From assembly GCF_009765755.1 (NCBI RefSeq), contig NZ_LMUV01000011.1, positions 1,328,890 through 1,392,889 on the forward strand: a stretch of 64,000 bases of DNA, given 5' to 3'. Made by a program: the position numbers and the translations under genes. Of the stretch, positions 8,596 to 16,620 are shown piece by piece. A model generated the notes under the pieces. It did not search any database. It had not been told where the DNA came from and saw only the letters and a list, made by a program, of their open reading frames with translations. Within the stretch, counting starts at the first letter, position 1, and each line of letters starts with the position of its first letter. The stretch comes from Rhodanobacter sp. L36. GTDB taxonomy: Bacteria; Pseudomonadota; Gammaproteobacteria; Xanthomonadales; Rhodanobacteraceae.

Positions 8596-9468
8596 TCAAG
8601 GTTCTCCGGCAAACGTATTGCATTGGCCCATGTCGCCGCTGTCGAAACCGGCCTTGAACCACTTCACGCGTTGCGCCGACGTGCCGTGCGTGAACGAGTC
8701 GGGCACCACGCGACCTTGCGCCTGCTTCTGCAGGTTATCGTCGCCGATCTGGCTGGCTGCATTCAAAGCCGACTCGATGTCGCCTGGCTGCAACCATTGC
8801 AGGCGCTGCTGGCTGTGGTTTGCCCACACGCCGGCGAAGCAATCCGCTTGCAATTCCTGCCGCACCGACAAGCCATCGGCGCCATCCATCGGCGCGCCGC
8901 GGCGCCGGGCGTCATCGACCTTGTCGAAGATGCCGGTCAGTTTCTGCACGTGGTGCCCGACTTCATGGGCGATCACATACGCGCGCGCGAAATCGCCGGA
9001 GGCGTGGAAGCGATCCTGCAATTCCTGGAAGAACGCCACGTCGAGATAGACTTTCTGATCGCCCGGGCAATAGAACGGACCGACCGCAGTGGAAGCCGCG
9101 CCGCATGCCGTATTCACACCGCCGGTGAAGAGATCAAGCTTGGGATCGACATACGTCTTGCCGCTGGCCGCGAAAATATCGCCCCAGGTTTTCTCGGTCG
9201 AGCCGAGGATGCGACTGACGAACTCCTTCTGCTGCGGATCGACCTGCGCCGGCGTGCCCGCCTGCGTAGGCGCGTAGGACGACGACTGACCGCCGCCCTG
9301 ATCGAGCAATGCCAGCGGATTCTTGAAGAAGATCCAGCCGATCAGCGCCAGCACGATCAAGCCGCCCAGACCCATGCCGCGACCGCCGCCAAAGCGCGGG
9401 CCGCCACCGCCACCACCGCCGCTGTCGACCTCGACGTTGTCGCTGCTTTCACCCTTCTGCCAATCCAT
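8596..9468 (-). CDS. ypfJ: Neutral zinc metallopeptidase, YpfJ family
   Basis: 290 residues. A short cytoplasmic N-terminus holds a long Gly-run (about 17-35). One membrane helix follows (about 37-48), then an extracytoplasmic peptidase domain with the zinc motif HEVGHH (168-173) and a distal QADCFAGVWA block. Three Cys in the C-terminal domain may form disulfides. The physiological substrate is unknown. I placed the start at the internal ATG (9468), which follows a gaggga site; the frame extends six codons further upstream. It is a single-gene unit with its own terminator. Confidence 0.9.
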   Translation of the reverse strand: MDWQKGESSDNVEVDSGGGGGGGPRFGGGRGMGLGGLIVLALIGWIFFKNPLALLDQGGGQSSSYAPTQAGTPAQVDPQQKEFVSRILGSTEKTWGDIFAASGKTYVDPKLDLFTGGVNTACGAASTAVGPFYCPGDQKVYLDVAFFQELQDRFHASGDFARAYVIAHEVGHHVQKLTGIFDKVDDARRRGAPMDGADGLSVRQELQADCFAGVWANHSQQRLQWLQPGDIESALNAASQIGDDNLQKQAQGRVVPDSFTHGTSAQRVKWFKAGFDSGDMGQCNTFAGEP

Positions 9469-9580
9469 ACGTCCCTCGCTGATCAATCTGTCGATGTCCG
9501 CGCGAAGATAGCGCCTTGCGCGGCATCACGCCACGCATTCGCTGCAGTTACAGTAGGTGACTTTTCACGAGGACCCACCG

Positions 9581-9973
9581 ATGACTCAGCTGCCCGCCCT
9601 GGTTACCCTGCTCACCATGTTGCTGTTGTTCGGTACCGTCTGGGTGGCCGGAAAGGCACGCTACAAGTACGACATCAAGGCGCCGGCGACAGTGGGCCAT
9701 CCTGCGTTCGAGCGCGCTTATCGCGTGCAGATGAACACGCTGGAAAACACCGTGATGTTCCTGCCCCTACTGTGGCTGGCCGCTAATTACGGTTTCACCG
9801 GCTGGGCCGGATTGATCGGATTGGTGTGGCTCGTCGGGCGCGTGTGGTACGCGGTGGCGTATCTCGGCGCCGCCGAAAAACGCGCCGGGGGTTACACGGT
9901 TTCGATGGTGGCCTGGGCTGTGCTGCTGTTGCTGGCGTGCTTCGGCGTCGGGCGCGCCATGATGCTGGGTTGA
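9581..9973 (+). CDS. MAPEG family membrane protein
   Basis: 130 residues with four predicted membrane helices. The conserved block ERAYRVQMNTLENT is the MAPEG glutathione-binding signature (RxQxNxxE), and GRVWYAVAYLG is also typical. MAPEG proteins are inner-membrane glutathione transferases or peroxidases that act on hydrophobic electrophiles. The ATG at 9581 follows acgagga and starts the first helix; an upstream in-frame ATG has no such context. The fghA gene elsewhere in the window is also glutathione-linked, but the two are not adjacent. Confidence 0.88.
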   Translation: MTQLPALVTLLTMLLLFGTVWVAGKARYKYDIKAPATVGHPAFERAYRVQMNTLENTVMFLPLLWLAANYGFTGWAGLIGLVWLVGRVWYAVAYLGAAEKRAGGYTVSMVAWAVLLLLACFGVGRAMMLG

Positions 9974-9997
9974 TGGCGCCGCGCTGATCTGATCCGC

Positions 9998-10774
9998 TTA
10001 GTCGGACTGGCCGGGATTCACCGCACTGAGAAACCAGACCCGATGCGGAACTGCCATCGGCTGCGCGGAATAATTCTTCGCCATCAGCGCGGCGAGCTCC
10101 GCATCGAATCGCTGCACTTTCGCATCGTCGAGACTCGCGCCGACACCGGCGCTGGCACGGATGCGCCCCCGCCATGCTTCGTGGCTGTAAGGCACATCGA
10201 TGTCGAATGAGTGGGTCTGCAGTTCGACGAAACCCGCTTCGGCCACATCTTTCATCCACGCCGGATAGATGCCGCTGCCACTGTGCATGGTCCAGCCCGG
10301 GTTATGCGCGAGGATCAGGCGTTCGGTGGCCTGCACCAGATTGCCAGCCAGCGGCAGCCAGTCGAAATGCGCGATCACCAGGCGTCCGTTCGCTTTCAGC
10401 CAGCGGCGCGCCAATGTGGCTGCCTTGGGTCGGTCGAACCAGTGCCAGCACTGTCCTGCCGTGATCACGTCGAACGATGCCGGATCGAACTCGGCATTCT
10501 CCACGCGCGCTCGCACTTGTTTCACCGTGACGCCAGCGGCCTGATCGAGTTCGGCTGCCTGCGCCAGCAGCGGCGCGGAAGGATCAAGCCCGGTGACATC
10601 GCATCCGCGCAACGCCAGTCCGCGCGCAACCGTTCCGGTGCCTGTTCCCAGATCCAGCACGACGTCGTCGCGTCGCACGGTTCCGTCGCTCATTAGTCGA
10701 TCGAAGAACGCCTCGGGAAACCCTGCGCGATGTCGTGCGTAGTCACCTGCCGCCCTGCCGAAATCGATGGTCAT
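9998..10774 (-). CDS. Class I SAM-dependent methyltransferase
   Basis: 258 residues. SAM-binding motif I is VLDLGTGTGTVARGLA, with the acidic end of strand 2 in VTGLDPSAPLL. The block ITAGQCWHWFDRPKA is typical of the UbiE/YafE-like group that methylates small molecules. No membrane segment is seen. The substrate cannot be told from sequence or neighbours. The start at 10774 gives MTIDFGRAAGDYARHRAGFP, the usual N-terminus of this group. A much longer frame upstream is only antisense reading. Confidence 0.87.
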   Translation of the reverse strand: MTIDFGRAAGDYARHRAGFPEAFFDRLMSDGTVRRDDVVLDLGTGTGTVARGLALRGCDVTGLDPSAPLLAQAAELDQAAGVTVKQVRARVENAEFDPASFDVITAGQCWHWFDRPKAATLARRWLKANGRLVIAHFDWLPLAGNLVQATERLILAHNPGWTMHSGSGIYPAWMKDVAEAGFVELQTHSFDIDVPYSHEAWRGRIRASAGVGASLDDAKVQRFDAELAALMAKNYSAQPMAVPHRVWFLSAVNPGQSD

Positions 10775-10921
10775 GCCCACGCCCCCTTTATCCGATTGTC
10801 GTTGGCCGCTACCCGAACTCGGCGGCGAGGAAAGCAGCCCTAATATATCGCTGGCGCCAGGCATGCGAACATGCATTCGCACTGTACACATCACGGCTCG
10901 CCAAGGATTGCCACGACTCGA

Positions 10922-11773
10922 ATGGACACTCTCCTCCACAACGTACCCACGTCGCCGCCGCCCTTGCCGATGCGAGCGTCGCCGCCGTCTGCATCGCCGC
11001 GTGCGCCGGGTCTTGGCGTGGCGATCGGCTTCATCGCGATGTATTTCCTGCTGCAGATCGGGCTGGGCCTGGTTGCCGGACTGGTGGTCGCCGTCATCGT
11101 CGGCGTGCAGGCCTTTCTGCATGGAGGATGGGCGGCGCTCGCAGGACTGGAGCCGCGCGTCCAGACCACGCTCGAACAGCCGGATATCCATGCAGCGCTG
11201 ATCATTGCGGTACTGGTCGGCTCGGCGCTGCTGACGTTGTGGATGGCGTGGAAGAAATGGCCGAGATTCTGGTCGATGCCGGACCCGCCGGGATTCGGTT
11301 TTGCGATGCCAAACGCGTCCGCGTTTTTCATCGTGGCGATCGCTTTGGGTATTGCCGCACCGATGCTTGGTGGCGCGGTGACACACGTATTGGCCGGCGA
11401 TCATCCGGTGTCGCAGGACATCCAGCAGCTTGGCGCGCAGGCGCAAATTGGAACGCGCGTGGTGCTTGCGTTGATGGTGGCTACGCTGGGGCCGATCGTC
11501 GAAGAGCTGCTTTTTCGCGGCCTGCTGCTGTCCGCCCTGATGCGTCGATGGCAGGTGGGCTGGGCCGTGGCTGTCACGTCGCTGTTGTTCGTGCTCATCC
11601 ACCTGCCGGGACTGAAACTCCAGTGGTACGCGCTGCCCGATCTGTTCCTGCTTGCGCTGGCACTGTCGTGGATACGCCTGAAATCCGGCTCGATCTGGCC
11701 GGCCGTGCTCACGCATGCAACGAACAACGCGCTGGCGATGCTGGCCTGGTTCTTGGTGATCAAGCCGGGTTGA
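10922..11773 (+). CDS. CPBP family intramembrane glutamic endopeptidase (CAAX/Abi-like)
   Basis: 283 residues with about seven to eight membrane helices after a Pro-rich cytoplasmic N-terminus. The family motifs are present: EELLFRG (194-200), the His of FVLIHL (227) and the C-terminal HATNN. CPBP proteases cleave within the membrane and appear in CAAX processing, bacteriocin immunity and stress roles; the substrate here is unknown. The ATG at 10922 was preferred to one 17 codons upstream that lies in a non-hydrophobic, poorly conserved stretch. The gene converges with maf (15-bp gap). Confidence 0.88.
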   Translation: MDTLLHNVPTSPPPLPMRASPPSASPRAPGLGVAIGFIAMYFLLQIGLGLVAGLVVAVIVGVQAFLHGGWAALAGLEPRVQTTLEQPDIHAALIIAVLVGSALLTLWMAWKKWPRFWSMPDPPGFGFAMPNASAFFIVAIALGIAAPMLGGAVTHVLAGDHPVSQDIQQLGAQAQIGTRVVLALMVATLGPIVEELLFRGLLLSALMRRWQVGWAVAVTSLLFVLIHLPGLKLQWYALPDLFLLALALSWIRLKSGSIWPAVLTHATNNALAMLAWFLVIKPG

Positions 11774-11788
11774 TCGCAGCTCGACACA

Positions 11789-12361
11789 TCACCTTGGCAA
11801 GATGCCGAACTCGCGAAGCAACTGCGACGTTTCAAAAACCGGCAGCCCCATGACGCCGGAATAGCTGCCTTCGAGATGCTCGATCAACATACCCCCACGG
11901 CCCTGGATCGCATAAGCGCCAGCCTTGCCGAACGGCTCGCCGGTAGCGACATAGTCAGCGATCACTTTTTCGCTGAGCGCGGCGAAGCGAACTTGCGATG
12001 TGCTCACCGCGCATTGCTCGCCAGAGGCGCTGACCAGCCACACGATCGAGATGACCGCATGCGGTCGCCCCGACAGCCGACGCAACATCGCAGCGGCGTC
12101 GGCGTCACTGGCCGGCTTGCCGAAAACATCATTGTCCAACACCACCTCGGTATCGGCACCAAGCACGCAGACACCTTCGATACCAGCAAGTTTTCGCAGG
12201 CCGGCGCGCGCTTTGTCGCGTGCCACGCGGCTAACGTAATCGTGTGGGGATTCGTTCGGTTCGCGGTGTTCTGCTACATCGACATCAAGCACATTGAACG
12301 GAAAGCCGAGTTGCTCCAGCAACTGGCGTCGACGCGGCGATTGGGAAGCAAGATAGAGCAT
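11789..12361 (-). CDS. maf: Maf family nucleoside triphosphate pyrophosphatase (YhdE-like)
   Basis: 190 residues. It hydrolyses dTTP/UTP and modified nucleotides to monophosphates, a housekeeping role. The motifs are SPRRRQLLEQLG, VLGADTEVVLD with the catalytic Asp, KARAG, and AGAYAIQGRGG. The sequence is closest in style to E. coli YhdE rather than YceF. It ends the rsfS-rlmH-GNAT-maf run. RNase G (rng), which often follows maf in related genomes, is absent here because a convergent CPBP gene takes that position. Confidence 0.95.
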   Translation of the reverse strand: MLYLASQSPRRRQLLEQLGFPFNVLDVDVAEHREPNESPHDYVSRVARDKARAGLRKLAGIEGVCVLGADTEVVLDNDVFGKPASDADAAAMLRRLSGRPHAVISIVWLVSASGEQCAVSTSQVRFAALSEKVIADYVATGEPFGKAGAYAIQGRGGMLIEHLEGSYSGVMGLPVFETSQLLREFGILPR

Positions 12362-12390
12362 CGTTATTCCAGGCGAAGGCCGCGAACGAA

Positions 12391-12843
12391 TCAAAGCGTG
12401 AGCATGTACTCGCAGAACTGTCGGTCGCGCTGCCAACCCATCGATTCGTACAGCGCCTGCGCTGGTGCGTTGTCCAGCGCCGTGGACAACGACAGACTGG
12501 CCGCACCGCGTGCGCGCGCTGCATCGACCGCAGCGTTGATCAAGGCGGCAGCCACGCCACGGCGCCGCGCTGCGGACGCAACGAACAAATCGTTGAGCAG
12601 CCAGGTGCGCACCGTGCGCACCGATGAAAACAGCGGATACAGCTGGGTGAATCCGAGCGCCGCTTCATCGCCTTCGCCACGCGCGAGCAGGATGAGCGAT
12701 TCGCGATTGGCGATGCGCTCGGCGAGAAAGTCGCGTGCGCGCGAAATGTCCGCGGGCTGTCCGTAGAACTGTCGATAGCCATCGAACAAGACAGTGACGG
12801 CATTGATGTCCCGAAGTGTGGCTTCCCGAATCTGCAACGACAT
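12391..12843 (-). CDS. GNAT family N-acetyltransferase
   Basis: 150 residues. The GNAT fold is clear: N-terminal IREATLRDINAVTVLFD, motif A at RRRGVAAALINAAVDAARARG, which binds acetyl-CoA, and ALYESMGW near the C-terminus. The substrate is not predictable. It sits between rlmH (27 bp) and maf (29 bp) on the same strand and is probably co-transcribed with them. Its presence inside this housekeeping run is unusual. Confidence 0.88.
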   Translation of the reverse strand: MSLQIREATLRDINAVTVLFDGYRQFYGQPADISRARDFLAERIANRESLILLARGEGDEAALGFTQLYPLFSSVRTVRTWLLNDLFVASAARRRGVAAALINAAVDAARARGAASLSLSTALDNAPAQALYESMGWQRDRQFCEYMLTL

Positions 12844-12870
12844 GGCGACACGCTCCTCGACGAATGGCGC

Positions 12871-13341
12871 TCACGCGCGGTGATAGGGATGCCCGGCGAC
12901 GATGGTGGTGGCGCGGTAAAGCTGTTCTGCCAGCACCAGCCGCACCAGCATATGTGGCAACGTCAACGGACCGAGCGACCAGCGTTGATTTGCACGCGCG
13001 AGAACGTCGGCTGCGTGGCCGTCCGGACCACCGATCAGAAACGCGAGATCACGACCGGCCATGCGCCAGCTGACGAGCTGCCCGGCGAGTTCCTCGCTGG
13101 ACCATGCCTTGCCGCGCCCGTCGAGCGCGACGACATGCGTGTCGTGCGGAAGCGCGGCGAGGATCGCGGCGCCTTCATCCTGCATCGCGCGCACGTCGTC
13201 GCGACCCTTGCCACGCAGGCCGGGTTTCAGTTCGACAAGTTCGATGGGCAGATCGTGCGAAAGGCGTTTGCGATATTCCGCGAAACCCTCGGCGACCCAG
13301 CCGGGCATGCGTTCGCCGACGGCAATCAGTCGTGCGCGCAT
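12871..13341 (-). CDS. rlmH: 23S rRNA pseudouridine-1915 N3-methyltransferase RlmH
   Basis: 156 residues, the normal length. It is a SPOUT-class methyltransferase that modifies pseudouridine 1915 in helix 69 of 23S rRNA. The SAM-binding knot is marked by LIGGPDGHA and by the C-terminal LPHMLVRLVLAEQLYRA and GHPYHRA. The start at 13341 gives MRARLIAVGERMPGW, as in other family members; the longer frame upstream overlaps rsfS. It lies 17 bp after the rsfS stop and is surely in the same operon. Confidence 0.97.
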   Translation of the reverse strand: MRARLIAVGERMPGWVAEGFAEYRKRLSHDLPIELVELKPGLRGKGRDDVRAMQDEGAAILAALPHDTHVVALDGRGKAWSSEELAGQLVSWRMAGRDLAFLIGGPDGHAADVLARANQRWSLGPLTLPHMLVRLVLAEQLYRATTIVAGHPYHRA

Positions 13342-13358
13342 GCCGGCGATCTGTCGCT

Positions 13359-13742
13359 TCAGCCAGCTTGGGCAGCGTCGGCTTCGTGGCCACGGTCGCC
13401 CACCGTCCACAGTCGCTCGAGTCCGTAGAACTCGCGGATGCGTGGCAGCATCACGTGCACGATCACGTCGCCCAGATCCACCAATACCCATTCGCCTTCC
13501 ACTTCGCCTTCGACGCCCAGCGGCATGACGCCCGCTTTCTTGGCGCCGCGGGTGACTTCGTCGGCGATGGATTTGACGTGGCGGGCGGACGTGCCCGACG
13601 CGATGACCAGCAGGTCGGCGATGGAGGTTTTGCCGCGAACGTCGATCTCGCGGATGTCCTTGGCCTTGAGATCTTCCAGCGCGTCGATGACGTGCTTGCG
13701 AAGGACGGGTGTGGTGACGGTCGATTTACTGCGTTGAGTCAT
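13359..13742 (-). CDS. rsfS: Ribosomal silencing factor RsfS
   Basis: 127 residues. It binds ribosomal protein uL14 and blocks subunit joining when nutrients are scarce. The family blocks are [40 protein letters not shown], and [24 protein letters not shown]. The start at 13742 removes an unlikely Pro/Arg-rich upstream extension. In many proteobacteria nadD lies directly upstream; here the nearest nadD is about 10 kb away on the same strand. Confidence 0.96.
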   Translation of the reverse strand: MTQRSKSTVTTPVLRKHVIDALEDLKAKDIREIDVRGKTSIADLLVIASGTSARHVKSIADEVTRGAKKAGVMPLGVEGEVEGEWVLVDLGDVIVHVMLPRIREFYGLERLWTVGDRGHEADAAQAG

Positions 13743-13818
13743 GCTCAAGTGGTCTGGCCTCGTGCGGATCGCAGGTGCGATGGCGGGCGCAGTATACCGC
13801 CCCGCCATGGCGGGCAAG

Positions 13819-14901
13819 TCAATGTGCCAGTTCGCGTTTCGCCAGGCGGTACTCGTGCATCAGGCGGGTCACCAGTTCGGCCGCCGGTTGAGGCCGAACC
13901 ATGCTAGCCGCCTGGCCGCACCATTCGGACAGCAGATCGCCTCGCCCGGCGGCAGCTGCGGCGCGTCGAAGTGGCGCAGTCAGTGCGTTCAACACCGGAT
14001 ACGGCAGGCCTTGCGCGGCCTCTGGCATGGCTTCGACAAAGCGGTTGCGCAGGCCTCTGGCGGCGCGACCCGAAAAGCCGCGGATAGTGGTCACCTGGTG
14101 AACCTGCACCTGCGGCAGGTCGCGCTTCCACGCCTCGGCGGCGGAACATTCGGGACATGTGAGGAAGGCCGTACCGAGCTGGCTGCCGGCCGCGCCAAGC
14201 ACTTCCGTCGCAAGCATGCCTCGACCATCCATGATGCCACCGGCAGCGATCACTGGAATGTTCCTGTCGTGCGCTGCGAGCGCGCGAACGGTCAGCGGCA
14301 GCAGCGCGAACAGGCCGATCATTGCGTCCTCCGCATCGTGCAGGAATGTACTGCGATGACCACCCGCCTCCGCGCCTTGCACGCACACCGCATCAGCGCC
14401 GCCATCTGCCCAGGCCAGCGCTTCGGCCACGGTGGTCGCGGTGCCGATCACGTAGATGTCTCGCTCGTGCAACGCGCGCAATTGCGTCGGACTGATCACG
14501 CCGAAGGCGAAGCTCGCTGCTGCGGGCCGTGCTTCGCAGAGCGCCGCGAACTGATCGGACGCGCGCGGGGCCCAGCGCATCGGCAGGCTGGTGCGCACGT
14601 CGAGGCCTTCGCGTGCCATCAGCGCATCAAGTTGTTCGCGCGCTTTCGCCACGGCAGCCATGTCCGCATCGAATTCATCGGGCAACACGAAAAGGCCGAT
14701 CGCATACGGGCGATCGGTCAGTGCGCCGATCGCCTGCGCCTGATCGAGGATCGCCTGCGGTTCCAGATAACCTGCGCCGACCGAACCGAGTCCGCCTGCG
14801 TTCGACACCGCGGACACCAGTGCAGGCGTGGTGGAACCCGCCATCGGCGCCTGGATCAGCGGATGCTCGATGCCCAGACGTCGTGCGAAGGAATCATTCA
14901 T
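13819..14901 (-). CDS. Nitronate monooxygenase (class I, FMN-dependent)
   Basis: 360 residues. It is a TIM-barrel flavoprotein that oxidises alkyl nitronates such as propionate-3-nitronate. The conserved blocks include an N-terminal [31 protein letters not shown] with the family AGGHR motif, PVIAAGGI(M)DGRGM and [10 protein letters not shown]. These are hallmarks of NMO rather than of enoyl reductase FabK. The gene is 76 bp upstream of rsfS on the same strand, but an operon is not certain. Role: probable detoxification of nitronates; the source of substrate is unknown. Confidence 0.92.
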   Translation of the reverse strand: MNDSFARRLGIEHPLIQAPMAGSTTPALVSAVSNAGGLGSVGAGYLEPQAILDQAQAIGALTDRPYAIGLFVLPDEFDADMAAVAKAREQLDALMAREGLDVRTSLPMRWAPRASDQFAALCEARPAAASFAFGVISPTQLRALHERDIYVIGTATTVAEALAWADGGADAVCVQGAEAGGHRSTFLHDAEDAMIGLFALLPLTVRALAAHDRNIPVIAAGGIMDGRGMLATEVLGAAGSQLGTAFLTCPECSAAEAWKRDLPQVQVHQVTTIRGFSGRAARGLRNRFVEAMPEAAQGLPYPVLNALTAPLRRAAAAAGRGDLLSEWCGQAASMVRPQPAAELVTRLMHEYRLAKRELAH

Positions 14902-14959
14902 GGTCCATCAGCCTCCAGCGATTCGTTGACACGCCGATGACCGCGAAGGACATCGCGCG

Positions 14960-15646
14960 CTAGCTCTGGCCAGCGACGATGTTCACCGTGATCGCGATGA
15001 TGAACACGTTGAAGAAGAACGCGATCACGCTGTGCAGCAGCACCACGCGGCGCAGATAACGGCTGGTGACTTGCACGTCGGATACCTGGAAGCACATGCC
15101 GATGACGATCGCGAAATAAGTGAAATCCCAGTAATCGGGATGCGGCGTTTCGGGAAAATCGAGGCCCGTGTGCTTGTCGCCGAAATCACCGTAGAAACCG
15201 TGCGCGTAGTGAATGGCGAACATGGTGTTGAGGAACAACCAACTCAGCACCACGCTGATCGCACCGATCACCAGTGCAAGCACGCCGCCGACCTTCGCCG
15301 CGTGCAGCTCGTTGCTCAGCGCCACCAGTACGACCGTCGACAACACGATGCCGCTCCAGAGAATGCCCCAGCGACCGGTGTCCATCGCCTTCGCCTGCGT
15401 GCGCATGTGAGCGGTGTTCGCCTTGTTGAACATGTGCGCCATGATGCTCAGGAACACGATGGCAGCCAGATCGAAAGCAAGCAGCACGGCGGTGGCCGGA
15501 CGGAAATCCAGCGCCAGCAGCGCCGCCGCCGCGAGCACGAAGATCATCAGCGAGAGAATCGTTCTCGGGCGGGATTTCAAATAGCGAAACGGTCGCCATC
15601 CGCGCTTCTTGCGCCGCGCTGCCACAGCCGATTCGTCATTGCTCAC
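14960..15646 (-). CDS. DUF1345 family inner-membrane protein
   Basis: 228 residues with a basic N-terminus and about five membrane helices. The DUF1345 hallmark is clear: GLDFPETPHPDYWDFTYFAIVIG and VSDVQVTSRYLRRVVLLHS before the last helix. The function of this family is unknown. It lies upstream of the NMO gene on the same strand (58-bp gap), so they may share a transcript. Confidence 0.9.
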   Translation of the reverse strand: MSNDESAVAARRKKRGWRPFRYLKSRPRTILSLMIFVLAAAALLALDFRPATAVLLAFDLAAIVFLSIMAHMFNKANTAHMRTQAKAMDTGRWGILWSGIVLSTVVLVALSNELHAAKVGGVLALVIGAISVVLSWLFLNTMFAIHYAHGFYGDFGDKHTGLDFPETPHPDYWDFTYFAIVIGMCFQVSDVQVTSRYLRRVVLLHSVIAFFFNVFIIAITVNIVAGQS

Positions 15647-15703
15647 ACGCTGCTCCCGAGTGCGGCACGACAGCCGCGTATCCGCCCATGATAGCGAACG
15701 GTT

Positions 15704-15979
15704 TCAGGATCGCAGGTCGTCGAAGCCGGGATGGCGGCGCATCCACGCCACCGCGTACGAACAGGCCGGCACGACCTTCCAACCTTCCTGGCGCGCCGTC
15801 GTCAGCGCTGCTTCCACCAGGGCCGAGGCGATGCCGCGTCCGCCCACCGCATCGGGCACGCCGGTGTGGGTGATCGTCATCACACCGGCGGCGAGCATGT
15901 AATCGAGTTCGCAATGCGAACCCTCAACGATGGTTTCGAATCGGTGGGCGGCGCGGTCATGCTGGATGGCGGGTGTCAT
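15704..15979 (-). CDS. Small GNAT-like acetyltransferase, YjdJ type
   Basis: 91 residues, the normal size for this single-motif GNAT subgroup. The acetyl-CoA site is [24 protein letters not shown], with [15 protein letters not shown] at the C-terminus. These short proteins lack the N-terminal half of the GNAT fold, and their substrates are unknown. The ATG at 15979 was chosen over one 14 codons upstream because homologous proteins start with the hydrophilic strand just after it. Confidence 0.85.
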   Translation of the reverse strand: MTPAIQHDRAAHRFETIVEGSHCELDYMLAAGVMTITHTGVPDAVGGRGIASALVEAALTTARQEGWKVVPACSYAVAWMRRHPGFDDLRS

Positions 15980-16123
15980 GCGAAATCCTGTGCGGCGGAA
16001 AGGCGCAAGCATACGTGCCACGAACGGTAACCGCAGGTGAAGCCAGGCGATCGCTGGGTTCGCATTTTCTGTATGGATCGCGGGCCATACTCGCCGTTCT
16101 GTTCATCACCCACGGAGAACCCC

Positions 16124-16549
16124 ATGAAGAAATCCGCATCCGCCCACTGGTCCGGCGGCATCAAGGACGGCCAGGGCAGCATCTCGACCGAAACCGGCGT
16201 GCTGCGTGAAGCGCCGTATGGCTTCAAGTCGCGCTTCGAAGATGGCCCGGGCACCAATCCGGAAGAGCTGATCGCCGCCGCTCACGCCGCGTGTTTCACC
16301 ATGGCGCTGTCGCTCGGGCTGGGCAACGCGGGCCTCACTGCCGACAGCATCGATACCAAGGCCGTGGTAACGCTGGACAAGGACGGCGACGGTTTCTCGA
16401 TCACCACTTCGCACCTGACCTGCAAAGCGAAGGTGCCCGGTACCGATGCGGCCACGTTCGACAAGATCGCGCAGGAAACCAAGCTGGCCTGTCCGGTTTC
16501 CAAGGTACTCAAGGCGAGCATCTCGCTGGACGCCACGCTCGAGAGTTGA
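16124..16549 (+). CDS. osmC: OsmC family peroxiredoxin
   Basis: 141 residues. It reduces organic hydroperoxides using two Cys. The conserved Cys are Cys57 in [10 protein letters not shown] and Cys123 in [22 protein letters not shown] and SLDATLE are OsmC-like, and the N-terminal [11 protein letters not shown] favours OsmC over Ohr. The ATG at 16124 follows a ggag site and starts at the normal family position. It is a cytoplasmic dimer by family knowledge. Confidence 0.92.
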   Translation: MKKSASAHWSGGIKDGQGSISTETGVLREAPYGFKSRFEDGPGTNPEELIAAAHAACFTMALSLGLGNAGLTADSIDTKAVVTLDKDGDGFSITTSHLTCKAKVPGTDAATFDKIAQETKLACPVSKVLKASISLDATLES

Positions 16550-16620
16550 TCCACGCACGGCATTGACAGCCCCCGCGGTTCGGCTAACGTCCGCTGGGTA
16601 CGTGAACCGCAGGGGCTCCG

